From the NCBI RefSeq assembly GCF_003285005.1, contig NZ_QMFA01000023.1, positions 51,383 to 115,382 of the forward strand: a stretch of DNA of 64,000 bases. Reading direction: 5' to 3'. The DNA comes from Paenibacillus sp. YN15. Its GTDB lineage: Bacteria > Bacillota > Bacilli > Paenibacillales > NBRC-103111. Below are positions 34,975 to 44,692 of this stretch, piece after piece. Both the position numbers and the translations under genes were made by a program. The notes beneath the pieces are model-generated. The model saw nothing but the letters and a program-made list of their open reading frames with translations, had not been told where the DNA came from and ran no database searches. Every line of letters starts with the position of its first letter. The stretch's first letter is position 1.

Positions 34975-35167
34975 AGCAGAAGACGGACCCGTCAAAAAAC
35001 GCGCACACTGGCTATCGCTCATCCGCTATTTCGCCCACTAACCCGATTTTTACCCACTAACCCGATTGTCGGTATCGATTCTACCCTGCCCAGTCTAATT
35101 GCAGGCACCGCTTCTGTCGCTATCCCCCGTTAAACCGGGCAGCGTCCCGTTTACATTTTCGTCACAC
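34975..35167. other. Intergenic remainder with a short direct repeat
   Basis: Contains one isolated CCGCTATTTCGCCCAC, and two copies of CCCACTAACCCGATT at 35034 and 35053 (19 bp apart). It may be a decayed half-element. No gene seen. Confidence 0.45.
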
Positions 35168-35198
35168 TTAAAAAACCGCCGGATCGGCGGTTTTTTTG
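35168..35198. terminator. Bidirectional intrinsic terminator
   Basis: AAAAAACCGCC ggatc GGCGGTTTTTTT is symmetrical and usable on both strands; it lies just after the crystallin-like gene on the minus strand. Confidence 0.9.
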
Positions 35199-35224
35199 TC
35201 TGCGTTATGCGGCAGACAGGGAAT

Positions 35225-35596
35225 TTACAGTCTTCTGAAGCCGGAAGGCAGATTGCCGGAGGAACGGATTGCCCGAATCTGCGCAAGGGTCAGGTAACGG
35301 TTGGACGAGATCAGGGATTCCGGTTCGTCATCCCCTCCGATGATGTCATCGAGATCCCGCAGACTGACATTGCCCCGGAATACCCGGAAGTTCCCGCGGA
35401 AATTGGTCCGGGAAAACAAGACTAAGGTCGCATTGCTGCTGGTGGAGAAAAAGGTGAGGCTTTCCACATCATCATACCGCCGCTCCAGATTGGCAATGCC
35501 CACATTCCCGCGCACCGTACGCCGGATGCCGCGGAAGTTCTCATCCGAATAAAGCCGCAAACGGGGATAAACCTGTGCTATCGCTGCTTTTTCCAT
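35225..35596 (-). CDS. Beta/gamma-crystallin-like small protein
   Basis: The 123-residue product has two related Greek-key-like units, each with a Tyr/Phe-x-Arg-Gly core: LRLYSDENFRGIRRTVRGNV and LVLFSRTNFRGNFRVFRGNV. These fit the beta/gamma-crystallin pattern seen in microbial calcium-binding proteins, though the canonical N/D-N/D-x-S/T-S calcium motif is not clear. No signal peptide after the chosen ATG 35596 (GGAGG 11 bases upstream). A C-terminal helix follows (LTLAQIRAIRSSG). Role unknown; spore or stress structural protein is a guess. Confidence 0.65.
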   Translation of the reverse strand: MEKAAIAQVYPRLRLYSDENFRGIRRTVRGNVGIANLERRYDDVESLTFFSTSSNATLVLFSRTNFRGNFRVFRGNVSLRDLDDIIGGDDEPESLISSNRYLTLAQIRAIRSSGNLPSGFRRL

Positions 35597-35838
35597 TCTT
35601 GCTGCCACCTCCTCTCTCTTTAAGTAGCATATGAACGAGAGACTGAGAGGCTTGGACGGATGAATCTGGCAGTTGGCCTGTTTTGACAAGCGCATGTAAG
35701 GCGGGAAGAGAAGTAGAAGGGGCGGGGCATTATAGGCGGTGCCTATCAACAGCATTCATTTTATATATTTGCTAATTGAACCGTTCAGAGATACGGTAAA
35801 TAAAAGACCCAGCAACAAATATAGAGAGGATGATACAG

Positions 35839-36600
35839 GTGAGTCAAACATGGAATACCGGCGTCTATGATACCGATATGTCGTTTGTGTCCCGGTTCGG
35901 GGAATCCCTTCTGGAGCTGCTTCAGCCGAAGGAGGGGGAGCATATTCTGGACTGGGGCTGCGGCACCGGGGATCTGACAGCGGCCATTGCCCGCTCCGGA
36001 GCCCGGGTGACAGGCATCGATGCCTCCCCGGACATGCTTGCGGCCGCCGGGGCCAAACACCCGGAGCTGGAATTTATCCTGGCGGACGGCCAGTCCTACA
36101 TCAGCCCGGAGCAGGCCGACGCCGTGTTCAGCAACGCGGCGCTGCACTGGCTGACCGACGCCGAAGGGGCCGCCGCTTCCATTGCGGGAAGCCTGCGGCC
36201 GGGAGGGCGGCTGGTTGCCGAATTCGGCGCCCACGGCAACATTGCCTCTGTCGTCCGGGGGCTGCCCGCAGCCTTTGCCGCCGCAGGAGCAGCCGATAAG
36301 CTGCGGCTGCCCTGGTACTTCCCCACAGTGGGGGAATATGCCTCCCTGCTGGAAAAATACGGCCTGGAGGTGGAGCTGGCCCTCTGCTTCCACCGCCCCA
36401 CCCCCTTGGAGGATGGGGAGGCAGGCTTCCGCAAATGGGTCAATACCTTTGCCAACGGCGTACTCAGCGTCCTGGATAATGCCTCCCGCCAGGCGGTTCT
36501 GGATCACCTGGAGCAGGAACTGGCGCCCCTTCTCTTCAGGGATGGCCGCTGGGTGATGGACTACCGGCGGCTGCGGGTGGTTGCCCGCAAGCGGGAATAG
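35839..36600 (+). CDS. Class I SAM-dependent methyltransferase (trans-aconitate methyltransferase-like)
   Basis: A Rossmann-type methyltransferase of 253 residues: motif I ILDWGCGTGDLTAAI, acidic loop VTGIDASPDM, and FSNAALHWLTD as in the Tam/UbiE-like group, followed by a helical substrate domain. GTG 35839 has AGAGAGG nine bases upstream; the ATG at 35830 abuts that site. The substrate cannot be fixed: aconitate-like carboxylates are one option. Its end is nine bases from the convergent ABC exporter gene. Cytoplasmic. Confidence 0.85.
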   Translation: MSQTWNTGVYDTDMSFVSRFGESLLELLQPKEGEHILDWGCGTGDLTAAIARSGARVTGIDASPDMLAAAGAKHPELEFILADGQSYISPEQADAVFSNAALHWLTDAEGAAASIAGSLRPGGRLVAEFGAHGNIASVVRGLPAAFAAAGAADKLRLPWYFPTVGEYASLLEKYGLEVELALCFHRPTPLEDGEAGFRKWVNTFANGVLSVLDNASRQAVLDHLEQELAPLLFRDGRWVMDYRRLRVVARKRE

Positions 36601-36608
36601 AGCCCTGC

Positions 36609-38354
36609 CTAGCGGTACCATTTTTCCTGGGCGGTATACAGCCGGGCATATTCCCCGCCGGCGGCCAACAGCTCCTGATGGGTGCCGCTTTCTGCAACGC
36701 TGCCCTCCTTCAGCACGACGATCCGGTCCACCAGCTTGCACAGCCCCACCCGGTGGGAGATGATGACGGCGGTTTTGTCGCGGGCGGCCCGAAGGAAGGA
36801 ATGGAGGATATCCGTTTCCACCAGCGGGTCCAGAGCGGCGGTGGGCTCATCCAGAAGAATCAGGCCGCTTGGGCGGAACAGCCCCCGGGCAATAGCCAGC
36901 TTCTGCCACTGGCCTCCGGACAGCTCCCGGCCGCCAAATTCCCGGCCCATGGGCTCGTCAAGGCCGCCTATCCCTTCCAGTCCCGCCTGCCGCAAGGCCT
37001 CCAGAATATCGTCGTCGGCCTGCAGCCGGCCGATATCCGACATGGCCACATTTTCCCGCAGGCTCAGGTTATAGACGGCGAACTGCTGAGCCACCGCCGA
37101 CGCCTGGCGCCGGAAGCCGTCCTGGTCATAATGGCAGACCGGAACACCGTCGAAGAGGACCTCCCCCTCCTCCGGCGGATAAAAGCCAAGCAGGAGCTTG
37201 CCCAGGGTCGTTTTGCCGCTGCCGTTTTCCCCAAGCACCGCCACCTTTTCCCCTTTGCCAATAACCAAATCCAGATGACTCACCGCATACCCTGCCTGGC
37301 CGGGATACCGGAAGGATACACCCTCCAGGCGGATTTCCTGCTGGAGCCCGGGGTAGCCGCCGTTGCCGTTCCGCTCTTCCTCCTGGTCCAAAAACGCATA
37401 ATAGTCCTTGGCGTAGCCCAACTGCTCAGGGATGCGCCCCAGGAACTGCAGAAACACCTTCATGGCCATCTGCAGGCTGAGGAAAGCCGTTACGGAAGCA
37501 CCGAACACGCCCATGGTCACCTGCCCCCGCAAAACCAGCGCCAACACCAGCCCGATGGAGGCCCCGTACCCGAGGATGCGGAACAGGTCACAGTAAAGCA
37601 GGCTCAGGGCATCCTTTTTGCCCACCGTCCACAGCTCCTCATTCACCCGGTCGCGGGTGGTTTGCCACTTGCCGGTGATGTAGCCGTCAAAACCCGCAAC
37701 CCGCATTTCCTTGGCCGTCTGGCGGGTATGGAACAGGCTCCATAGATAGGCAAGCCGGCGGGTTTCGGCGGCCTGGGCCCGCTTGACATGGAAGAACTCC
37801 TTTCCCCGCACCAGCCGGGCCACAAAATAGGGCAGCACCGACAAAAGCGACAGAGGCAGCAGCCACACGCTGTACCTGGCCAGCACGGCCGCTATGGAAA
37901 CCGCGGTTAAGGGAGCCCGCAGAAATACCATGGTGCCGTTGAACAGCGCCGAGAGGGATTCATCGTTGACCGCCTTTTCCGCCCGCTCCTTGCGGTTCAG
38001 CACCTCCGGGTCCTCCAGGGCCAGCAAGGGGAGCTTCGCCAGCTTCTCGTAGAGCGCCATCCGGAAATAGGCGGTCCCTTTCTCGTAGATCCCTGCGTTT
38101 ACTGCGATGCTGAAGATATAATTGAGCATGTCGTTAAGCAAATAAATGATCAGATAAAGGGCCGCATACAGATACAGCTTGCTGTCCACCGCTTCTCCGT
38201 TGATGGCTCTGGCCGCATGGTCGAACAGCCCGGCGGAAACCACCGTTGCCGCAGCCGGAACCAAAGCTCCGGCAAGCTGCTGGAACACAGTAAGCGCCGC
38301 CGCAACCGGCGCCCATTTGAACATACTGGCATAAATACGGCGCAGACTGCTCAC
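36609..38354 (-). CDS. ABC exporter subunit, permease-ATPase fusion (second of heterodimer)
   Basis: A 581-residue half-transporter: six membrane helices (1-310) then an ATPase with Walker A GENGSGKTTLGK, signature LSGGQWQKLAIA and Walker B LILLDEPTAALDP. It starts inside the end of the upstream ABC gene (ATGA overlap), so the two are made together and probably form a heterodimeric exporter. Such pairs export peptides, lipids or drugs. The degenerate look of the first half (long arginine-rich loops) is normal for this group. Substrate unknown. Confidence 0.9.
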   Translation of the reverse strand: MSSLRRIYASMFKWAPVAAALTVFQQLAGALVPAAATVVSAGLFDHAARAINGEAVDSKLYLYAALYLIIYLLNDMLNYIFSIAVNAGIYEKGTAYFRMALYEKLAKLPLLALEDPEVLNRKERAEKAVNDESLSALFNGTMVFLRAPLTAVSIAAVLARYSVWLLPLSLLSVLPYFVARLVRGKEFFHVKRAQAAETRRLAYLWSLFHTRQTAKEMRVAGFDGYITGKWQTTRDRVNEELWTVGKKDALSLLYCDLFRILGYGASIGLVLALVLRGQVTMGVFGASVTAFLSLQMAMKVFLQFLGRIPEQLGYAKDYYAFLDQEEERNGNGGYPGLQQEIRLEGVSFRYPGQAGYAVSHLDLVIGKGEKVAVLGENGSGKTTLGKLLLGFYPPEEGEVLFDGVPVCHYDQDGFRRQASAVAQQFAVYNLSLRENVAMSDIGRLQADDDILEALRQAGLEGIGGLDEPMGREFGGRELSGGQWQKLAIARGLFRPSGLILLDEPTAALDPLVETDILHSFLRAARDKTAVIISHRVGLCKLVDRIVVLKEGSVAESGTHQELLAAGGEYARLYTAQEKWYR

Positions 38355-40120
38355 GATACTGCCGCCTCCTCTCCGTACCAGGCCCGCTGGCTGTTGTACA
38401 TCCGGGCATACAGCCCCCCGACTTCCATCAGTGTCAGATGATCCCCGCTCTCCGCCACAACACCGTCGGCTAGCACTACAATTTTGTCCGCCATCCGGGC
38501 ACTGGCTAGACGGTGGGAGATGAGAATGCAGCCCCGGTTGGCCAGCACCCGGGCAAAGCTTTCATACATCCGGCTCTCGGCCAGCGGGTCCAGGGCCGCA
38601 GCCGGTTCATCCAGAATCACGAAGGCGCTGTCCGGCAGACAGGCCCGGGCAAGAGCCACCCGCTGCCATTGGCCGCCGGAAAGATCCCTTCCCGCAGGGT
38701 CCAGCTTGCCCAGCGGCACATCCAGATTATCCGCCATATCACCGGCCATGCCCATCGTTAACGCGGCGCGCAGGGCTTCATCGTCCTCCAGCTTGGACAG
38801 ATCGCCGAAGGCCACATTTTCCCGCAGGGTGAGCTCATAGCCTTGATAATCCTGGAATATAACCGAGAATACCCGCTGCAGCTCACTGCGCCGCAGCTCC
38901 GGGATCGGGATGCCGTTTACCAGAATGCACCCGCTGTCCGGCTCGTACAGACGGCATAAGAGCTTAATAATCGTGGACTTGCCCGCTCCGTTTTCCCCTA
39001 CCAGAGATACCCGCTCACCCGGCTCTACCGTGAAGCTTACTCCCTTCAGAACCGGCCGGTCAGTCTTGGGATAGGTGAATGCCACCCGGTCAAACTCCAC
39101 CCGCAGCGGTTCTTCTCCCAGCGTTTTGTCCCCATAGGCGGTCTCCGGAAGAGCCAAAAAGGCATAATAATGGTCCATCAGCAAATAGCGGGAGCGCAGG
39201 CGCTGGAGGGTGTGGGAGAGCAGCTCCGCGTTGCTGAGCACGGCACCTGTGGAGGCGATCAGGGCCGTAAACAGGCCAATGGTCATATCCCCGCGAACGG
39301 CTGCCGACACCAGGCTGATGAGGATAAAGGCCGACCAGATTTTGAACAAAATCAGACCGGCCAGATAATACCGCTGGGCGCGGAAGGTGGTTTTCACCCG
39401 GGTGCGGAGCACCTGCTGCGCCAACCCCCGCCATTTGCCCATAATATAATCCGTCGCGCCGAACAGCTTCAGCTCGAACAGCGCCGCCTTGCCGGCCACC
39501 AGATTGCCCAGATCCCGCATCCGCCGCTCATCCGCGGACTGGCTGTTGAACATGGCGTTCATCATATCGGCAGCCTTGAAGTCCAGCCATACCACAGGAA
39601 CGAGAAGAACCAGAAAACCGGCCATAAACCACCATCCCGCCTGGGCAAACACAACAGCGGAGCCGGCCATAGCCACCATACAGGCCAGTGCCCCCGTCAC
39701 GCTCAAAAACAGCTGGAACACCTTGTCCTGGGGATCGTTGGACATACGCTGGAGGGTATCCTGCACATCCTTGTCCTCCAAACAGGCATATTCCAGCCGT
39801 TTGAATTTGTCCACAATATTGGGCGTCATGCCGCTGTTCAGCTTCCGCTTGATGGCGATGAACAGAATGCCGTCCAGAAACCCTCCCTCTGTAGAGTTGA
39901 ACAGCAGCGCCCCCAGCAGGCAGGCGCACCAGACCGCCAAGGGCCTCCAGCTTGCCCCGTGGGCCACCACACCTGTGGCAGCGTCGATCACCCGTTGGAT
40001 AAAGTAGATGGATAAAGGCGCCATCACCCCTGTCAAACCAAGCTGCACCAGCTTGATCACCGTCAGACCCGGGGCATACCGGAATAAAATCCCAATCGTT
40101 CGCAATGATTTTCGAAACAT
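38351..40120 (-). CDS. ABC exporter subunit, permease-ATPase fusion (first of heterodimer)
   Basis: A 589-residue partner of the preceding protein: six-helix membrane domain, Walker A GENGAGKSTIIK, signature LSGGQWQRVALA, Walker B FVILDEPAAALDP. Both ATPase sites keep the signature, but Ala replaces the usual Thr after the catalytic Glu region in this subunit, a mild asymmetry. GGAGG precedes ATG by eight bases. Convergent with nothing and divergent from the LamG gene. Confidence 0.9.
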   Translation of the reverse strand: MFRKSLRTIGILFRYAPGLTVIKLVQLGLTGVMAPLSIYFIQRVIDAATGVVAHGASWRPLAVWCACLLGALLFNSTEGGFLDGILFIAIKRKLNSGMTPNIVDKFKRLEYACLEDKDVQDTLQRMSNDPQDKVFQLFLSVTGALACMVAMAGSAVVFAQAGWWFMAGFLVLLVPVVWLDFKAADMMNAMFNSQSADERRMRDLGNLVAGKAALFELKLFGATDYIMGKWRGLAQQVLRTRVKTTFRAQRYYLAGLILFKIWSAFILISLVSAAVRGDMTIGLFTALIASTGAVLSNAELLSHTLQRLRSRYLLMDHYYAFLALPETAYGDKTLGEEPLRVEFDRVAFTYPKTDRPVLKGVSFTVEPGERVSLVGENGAGKSTIIKLLCRLYEPDSGCILVNGIPIPELRRSELQRVFSVIFQDYQGYELTLRENVAFGDLSKLEDDEALRAALTMGMAGDMADNLDVPLGKLDPAGRDLSGGQWQRVALARACLPDSAFVILDEPAAALDPLAESRMYESFARVLANRGCILISHRLASARMADKIVVLADGVVAESGDHLTLMEVGGLYARMYNSQRAWYGEEAAVS

Positions 40121-40329
40121 GCCTGCCCCCTCCGCTTATCTGCGCTTGCCCAATCCCTTACCCCGTGCAATATGCAATAGCGCCAGTATACGCCTGGAAC
40201 CTTGAAGAAACCAGGGAAAATTTGTTTACAGTCAAACCCTCCTTTGCCCAAAATCGTTGACAAACTGAACATGCTTTTGCAAACTGAAGCTATGACCACT
40301 CTGCAGGATGGGGAAGGAGAAACAAACGT

Positions 40330-41115
40330 ATGAGCGTAAAAGAAGCAGTGCTGGCGCAGCCTTCATTGGTGGCGCTGTGGGACTTTCAGGAGGAGGCCGG
40401 CCAGCCCCGTGTATCACAAGGCCCCCACCGGTATGTGCTGGAGGAAATGGCCGGCGGGGTTAGGCGGGTTGAGGACGGCGTTCTCGGGCCCTATTCCGCG
40501 GAAATTACGCCGGGGCAATGGCTTCGCGCCGCCCGCCGGGAGACCCCGGCGCTGAATATCGGCGGCCCCGATGCCAAGCTCACGGTAGCCGCATGGGTGA
40601 AGCGGCACCGCAAGCCCCTCATGACCCGGGACGGCAACCCCAACGGCCCCTGGTTCAAGGAATGCGAATTCATCGCCGGAATTTGGAACGAAACAGGGGA
40701 AAAGCGGCAGTACGGCATGTTTTTGAACCTGGGCATTTGGGACAGCAAGGAGCAGCTGTGCGGCCACGTTTCCGCCATCGGCGGGCCTACGCCGGGCTAC
40801 CGCTATTGCATGGACGCCTCTATCGGCCAAACGCCCCTGCCCGAGGACGAGTGGCTGTTCCTGGCCATCACCTACGACGGGCTCTATGCCCGCTCCTATG
40901 TCAACGGCAAGCTGGATGCGCGTCCGGAGCGCAATCCGTATTATTATCCGGGCGGGTTGTATGACGGCGGGCCGGACGGGGCGGACTTTACGGTAGGCGC
41001 CGTAGACCGTCTCCACTCCATCGGCAACTTCTTCGCCGGGCGGCTGGGCGGGCTGGCAGTGTTCGACCGCGCCTTGACCGAAGAGGAATTGCTGGCCCTT
41101 CATTCTCTGCGCTAA
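40330..41115 (+). CDS. LamG-like (concanavalin-fold) domain protein
   Basis: The 261-residue protein is almost entirely one jelly-roll domain of the LamG/Laminin_G_3 type: VALWDFQEEAG at the start, LTVAAWVKRH, EDEWLFLAITYDGLYARSYV, NGKLDA, FFAGRLGGLAVFDRALTEEE at the end. This fold usually binds carbohydrate. No signal peptide or enzyme domain is attached, so it may work in the cytoplasm or be released by other means. AAGGAG lies about ten bases before ATG. Function unknown. Confidence 0.85.
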   Translation: MSVKEAVLAQPSLVALWDFQEEAGQPRVSQGPHRYVLEEMAGGVRRVEDGVLGPYSAEITPGQWLRAARRETPALNIGGPDAKLTVAAWVKRHRKPLMTRDGNPNGPWFKECEFIAGIWNETGEKRQYGMFLNLGIWDSKEQLCGHVSAIGGPTPGYRYCMDASIGQTPLPEDEWLFLAITYDGLYARSYVNGKLDARPERNPYYYPGGLYDGGPDGADFTVGAVDRLHSIGNFFAGRLGGLAVFDRALTEEELLALHSLR

Positions 41116-41121
41116 ACACCG

Positions 41122-41157
41122 AAAGCCGCCGGGCGGATTGCCTGGCGGCTTTTATTT
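41122..41157 (+). terminator. Intrinsic terminator after the LamG gene
   Basis: Stem AAGCCGCC (41123-41130) with GGCGGCTT (41144-41151) followed by TTATTT. Confidence 0.82.
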
Positions 41158-41186
41158 CAGGAGAGCCAGCGGATTCGGCCGCCCCA

Positions 41187-41366
41187 ACGGACAGACGATT
41201 CGCTATTTGGCAGAAAAACGGCGCTTTCTCATCTGCGCGGACACAGGATGCGCTATCTGCCGGAAAAGAGCGGGTTTGGACGGGTTGCAGAGGAAATAGC
41301 GTACTGTGTGTCCGCGAAATCGCCAGAAGCCTGCGTTTTGGCAAAATAACGGATTCTCGGTCCGGA
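41187..41366. repeat. Intergenic four-motif element C
   Basis: Forward copies at 41187 (ACGGACAGACGATTCGCTAT) and 41237 (GCGGACACAGGATGCGCTAT); reverse copies at 41294-41316 (AAATAGCGTACTGTGTGTCC) and 41344-41366 (AAATAACGGATTCTCGGTCC). Spacing is exactly 50 bp in both pairs. It lies between the convergent LamG and carbamoyltransferase-like genes. Confidence 0.87.
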
Positions 41367-41398
41367 TAAGCAATCCTCCATAAGGAAGCCGAGCCGGT

Positions 41399-42250
41399 TT
41401 ACCTCTCCAGACAGTGGAGCAGCGCCGCCTGCTGGACCTCCAGCAGATGCTTTTTGAAGCCGTACCCCACGAAATACGGGGAAGCAATCGCCGCACTGCT
41501 CACCTCCTCCTCCACGCGGAAAGGGGGACAGGGATTAAGCACCGCTCCCGGTCTCGCCAGTCCCATCCGCTCCGGGGTGATGCGGTAATCCCGGAAATAA
41601 GCCTCCTCGCGGAACGAGCGGGGCAGCGAATCCGTGAGCACCACATCGCTCTCCCGGAGGGCCTCCTCCAGGGAAACGGCAAACCGGTACTGGGCGGTTT
41701 CCGGCCCCATCTCATGGCCGGGCGCGCAAACATGGATGAAGCGGAGCCCCATCACCTTGGCCATGTGCATCCAAGTGCGGGCGATATTGCCCGGCGGCCC
41801 CACAAAGGTATAGGCCAGCTCCCGGTAATCCGGCCGCCGCAGACGGAGGGCATACAGATCCGCCAGAATCTCGCAGGGATGATTATGGGCTGTCATGGCG
41901 TTGATCACCGGAATGCGGGCATGGACCGCAATCTCCCGGAGCTTGTCCAGATCCGGATGGCGGATGATGGCGGCATCCGCCCAATTTTCCAGATACCCCA
42001 TCACATCCTGAAGCCGTTCCTCCTTATCCAACGTCTCCGGCGGAAACAGGACGGTCCGGCCGCCCAATAGCTGTATCCCCTTCTCGAAGGTGAGGCGTGT
42101 GCGGAGGCTGGCCTCGGAGAAGAACATGACGCAGGTTTTTCCCGCCAGCAAAGGGGCTCCCGGCTCCAGCCGGAGGCTGTCGGCCCGCTTGTAGATATCC
42201 AGAATAGTCGATTCGTCCAGCCCCTCCATATCCAGCAGATGCACGGTCAA
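41399..42250 (-). CDS. Ornithine/aspartate carbamoyltransferase-family protein of unknown substrate
   Basis: The carbamoyl-phosphate half is well preserved: SEASLRTRLTFE (45-56, the S-x-R-T-R motif) and HPCEILADLYAL (124-135), although the usual HPxQ Gln is Glu127. The amino-acid half is atypical: no DxxxSMG of ornithine enzymes and no HCLP motif; instead NPCPPF and a short C-terminus. At 283 residues it is shorter than ArgF or OTC. It is not next to arginine or pyrimidine genes. It starts with TTG 42250 (or GTG 42244) after AAGGGG. A carbamoyltransferase for another amine is the best reading. Confidence 0.75.
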   Translation of the reverse strand: MTVHLLDMEGLDESTILDIYKRADSLRLEPGAPLLAGKTCVMFFSEASLRTRLTFEKGIQLLGGRTVLFPPETLDKEERLQDVMGYLENWADAAIIRHPDLDKLREIAVHARIPVINAMTAHNHPCEILADLYALRLRRPDYRELAYTFVGPPGNIARTWMHMAKVMGLRFIHVCAPGHEMGPETAQYRFAVSLEEALRESDVVLTDSLPRSFREEAYFRDYRITPERMGLARPGAVLNPCPPFRVEEEVSSAAIASPYFVGYGFKKHLLEVQQAALLHCLER

Positions 42251-42266
42251 TCAGCCCCTTCGTTGT

Positions 42267-42746
42267 TCAGTCCAGCAGCAGTCCGCCGCTGTAATGCAGC
42301 TCATAGACGGATTCCCCGTCCAGCAGAATGGATTCTACCCCGTGGAAGCTTCCCAGCCCGCCCTCGAAGGTATTGCGGTACTCCCAATCCCCCTCCCGCC
42401 AGCGTTTCGGCCCGCGGTAAGGCTGCTGCGCATCCGCCTGCCTGAGGGCGCTGCGCAAAAACTGGTACACCGCCGCCGTCCGCGCCCGGCTCGCCGGGGA
42501 CATCGTTACACCACCGGAATAAACCATGGTCCAAACGGGACGCCCCGCCAGCTCCACAACCTCCTGCCCGGCAAAAAAATCCATGCCGAAATAAATATCC
42601 CGGTACCGGTAATCCCCGTTGGCATATTCCAATTGCTTGGAGCCTGCCAGAAGCGGCGGCACGGAGGCTTCATCCCCTTGGGCCGCATATGTATTGCGCT
42701 TGGCCTCCACCAAAAAGCGGATCAGCCTTTCCTTTTCCAACAGCAT
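42267..42746 (-). CDS. DUF5680 domain protein
   Basis: A 159-residue soluble protein matching DUF5680: RDIYFGMDFFAGQEVVELAG, then PVWTMVYSGGV, and a repeat-like second part FHGVESILLDGESVYELHYS. In other bacteria this domain is often fused to an HTH regulator; here it stands alone. GAGGAG precedes ATG by seven bases. It ends 16 bases before the carbamoyltransferase-like gene on the same strand, so the two may be cotranscribed. Function unknown. Confidence 0.8.
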   Translation of the reverse strand: MLLEKERLIRFLVEAKRNTYAAQGDEASVPPLLAGSKQLEYANGDYRYRDIYFGMDFFAGQEVVELAGRPVWTMVYSGGVTMSPASRARTAAVYQFLRSALRQADAQQPYRGPKRWREGDWEYRNTFEGGLGSFHGVESILLDGESVYELHYSGGLLLD

Positions 42747-42906
42747 ACCATATCTCCTCTTTCCCTATATCCCTTTTTTCCAACAAACATACGTTCCCTT
42801 CTCTCATTATACGGTTACCCGCCCAATTGAGCAAGATTATACAATCCTTCAGAGGGCAGGCTGTGGTATTCTTACACTAATCGAGGCCGGACAGGAGAGA
42901 AGGCGC

Positions 42907-43764
42907 ATGGCGAAGGAAAAACGGACCGTATGCTATGATGCGGAACTGGAAATCGAGGCTTACCGGTTTGTGGGAGTCATGCAGAAATTCCCCAACCATT
43001 TCCACGATTATTATGTTATCGGGTTCATTGAGGCGGGGCAGCGGCTTTTGGTCTGCAAAAACCGGGAGTACATCATCAATCCGGGAGACATTACCGTCTT
43101 CAACCCCGGGGATGTCCATTCCTGCGAGCAGCTGGACGGCAGGGCTTTGGATTACCGCTGCCTGAACATTCAGGCGGACGCCATGGAGCGGATGGTGCGG
43201 GAGATGACGGGACGGTCCTGTCTGCCCCGCCTCAAACGGCCGGTGCTGTTCCAAAGCGAGCTGGCCGGTTCCCTGTGCGAGCTGCACCGGATGATTCTGG
43301 GGGGAGAGCGGGATATGGCCAAGGAGGAGCTGGCGCTATTGCTGATCGGCCAGTTCCTGCAGGAGGAGGCGGATCTGCGCTCCGAGACTGCGGGCCGGGA
43401 GCCGGAGGCCGGTCTGAAGGCTGCCTGCGCCTATCTGGATACCCATTATCATCATGCCGTTTCGCTGGATGAGCTGGGCAGTCTGGCCGGTATGAGCAAG
43501 TATCATTTTCTCCGCTTGTTTACCCGCTCCTTGGGCATCACGCCGTACTGCTATCTCCAGGCTGTGCGGATCGGACGGGCCAAACAGCTGCTGGAGCAGG
43601 GGCTGCCCCCGGCGGAAACGGCGCAGCTGACGGGCTTCGGCGACCAAAGCCATTTTACCCATACCTTCAAACGGCTGATCGGGCTGACGCCAGGGCAGTA
43701 TACGCGGATTTTCCCGGACGGTCCGGTACGCCGGCCCGTACTTCAAGGAGGCAAACATGATTAA
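42907..43764 (+). CDS. AraC-family transcriptional regulator
   Basis: A cupin-like sensing domain (residues 1-170, [20 protein letters not shown]) precedes two helix-turn-helix motifs ([20 protein letters not shown], then [19 protein letters not shown] and [10 protein letters not shown]). ATG 42907 after GGAGAG is chosen over a longer frame that enters the divergent DUF5680 gene. Its end overlaps the EamA permease gene by eight bases, so it probably controls that transporter in response to a small metabolite. Confidence 0.9.
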   Translation: MAKEKRTVCYDAELEIEAYRFVGVMQKFPNHFHDYYVIGFIEAGQRLLVCKNREYIINPGDITVFNPGDVHSCEQLDGRALDYRCLNIQADAMERMVREMTGRSCLPRLKRPVLFQSELAGSLCELHRMILGGERDMAKEELALLLIGQFLQEEADLRSETAGREPEAGLKAACAYLDTHYHHAVSLDELGSLAGMSKYHFLRLFTRSLGITPYCYLQAVRIGRAKQLLEQGLPPAETAQLTGFGDQSHFTHTFKRLIGLTPGQYTRIFPDGPVRRPVLQGGKHD

Positions 43765-44692
43765 ACCGAAAGCCGCAGCGGCAGGACACGCAGCCGCCAT
43801 CTTCACCATTGTTGTCTGGGGCACTACCTTCATCTCCACCAAGGTGCTGCTGGGGGATTTCTCCCCCTTTGAGATTCTCATCTTCCGCTTTACTCTGGGG
43901 TATCTGGCCCTGCTTGCGGTTCATCCCCGCTTTGTGAAAACATCCGGCATCCGGGAGGAGCTGCTGTTTGCCGGAGCCGGGCTTTGCGGCGTGACCTTAT
44001 ATTTTCTGCTGGAAAATATCGCCCTCACCATGACCCTCGCCTCCAATGTGGGGATTATTGTGTCCGTCGCCCCGTTTTTCACGGCGGTGGCGGCCCACTT
44101 CTTCCTGAAGGGGGAACGGCTGCGCCCGCCTTTTTTCATCGGCTTCGCCGTGGCCATGCTGGGCATTGTCCTCATTACGCTGAACGGGAGCTATGCGCTG
44201 GAGCTGAACCCTGCCGGGGACATTCTGGCGGTGCTGGCCTGTGTTTTCTGGGCGTTTTACTCCGTGCTCATGCGCAAAATCAGCGCCTTGGGGCACAGCA
44301 ACATCGCCTGTACCCGGCGGGTGTTTTTCTACGGGCTGATATTTATGCTTCCGGCGCTGGGCTTTATGGATGTGCATCTGGCGCCGGAGCGGTTCGCCGA
44401 TCCGGTGAATCTGCTGAACCTGCTGTTCCTGAGCCTTTTCGCCTCCGCCCTATGCTTTGCCTCGTGGAACTGGTGCGTGGGGGTGCTCGGCGCCGTCAAA
44501 ACCAGCGTCTATATCTACTTGGTGCCGGTGGTGACCATCATCGCCTCCTGGCTGATTCTGCATGAGCGGCTGACCGGCATTGCCCTGATGGGCGCCCTGC
44601 TGACGCTGGCCGGGCTCTTTATCTCCGAGTGGAGGCTGAAGCCGGGACGAGCCGCCTCCTACAGGGAGGCAGAAGCGGGGCTGGAGAGATGA
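43757..44692 (+). CDS. EamA/DMT-family transporter
   Basis: A 311-residue membrane protein with ten predicted helices and two EamA repeats: [20 protein letters not shown] in the first half and [20 protein letters not shown] in the second. DMT proteins export amino acids or other metabolites. It is coupled to the AraC regulator upstream. Its 3' end overlaps a broken AraC-type gene on the other strand. Substrate unknown. Confidence 0.9.
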   Translation: MIKPKAAAAGHAAAIFTIVVWGTTFISTKVLLGDFSPFEILIFRFTLGYLALLAVHPRFVKTSGIREELLFAGAGLCGVTLYFLLENIALTMTLASNVGIIVSVAPFFTAVAAHFFLKGERLRPPFFIGFAVAMLGIVLITLNGSYALELNPAGDILAVLACVFWAFYSVLMRKISALGHSNIACTRRVFFYGLIFMLPALGFMDVHLAPERFADPVNLLNLLFLSLFASALCFASWNWCVGVLGAVKTSVYIYLVPVVTIIASWLILHERLTGIALMGALLTLAGLFISEWRLKPGRAASYREAEAGLER

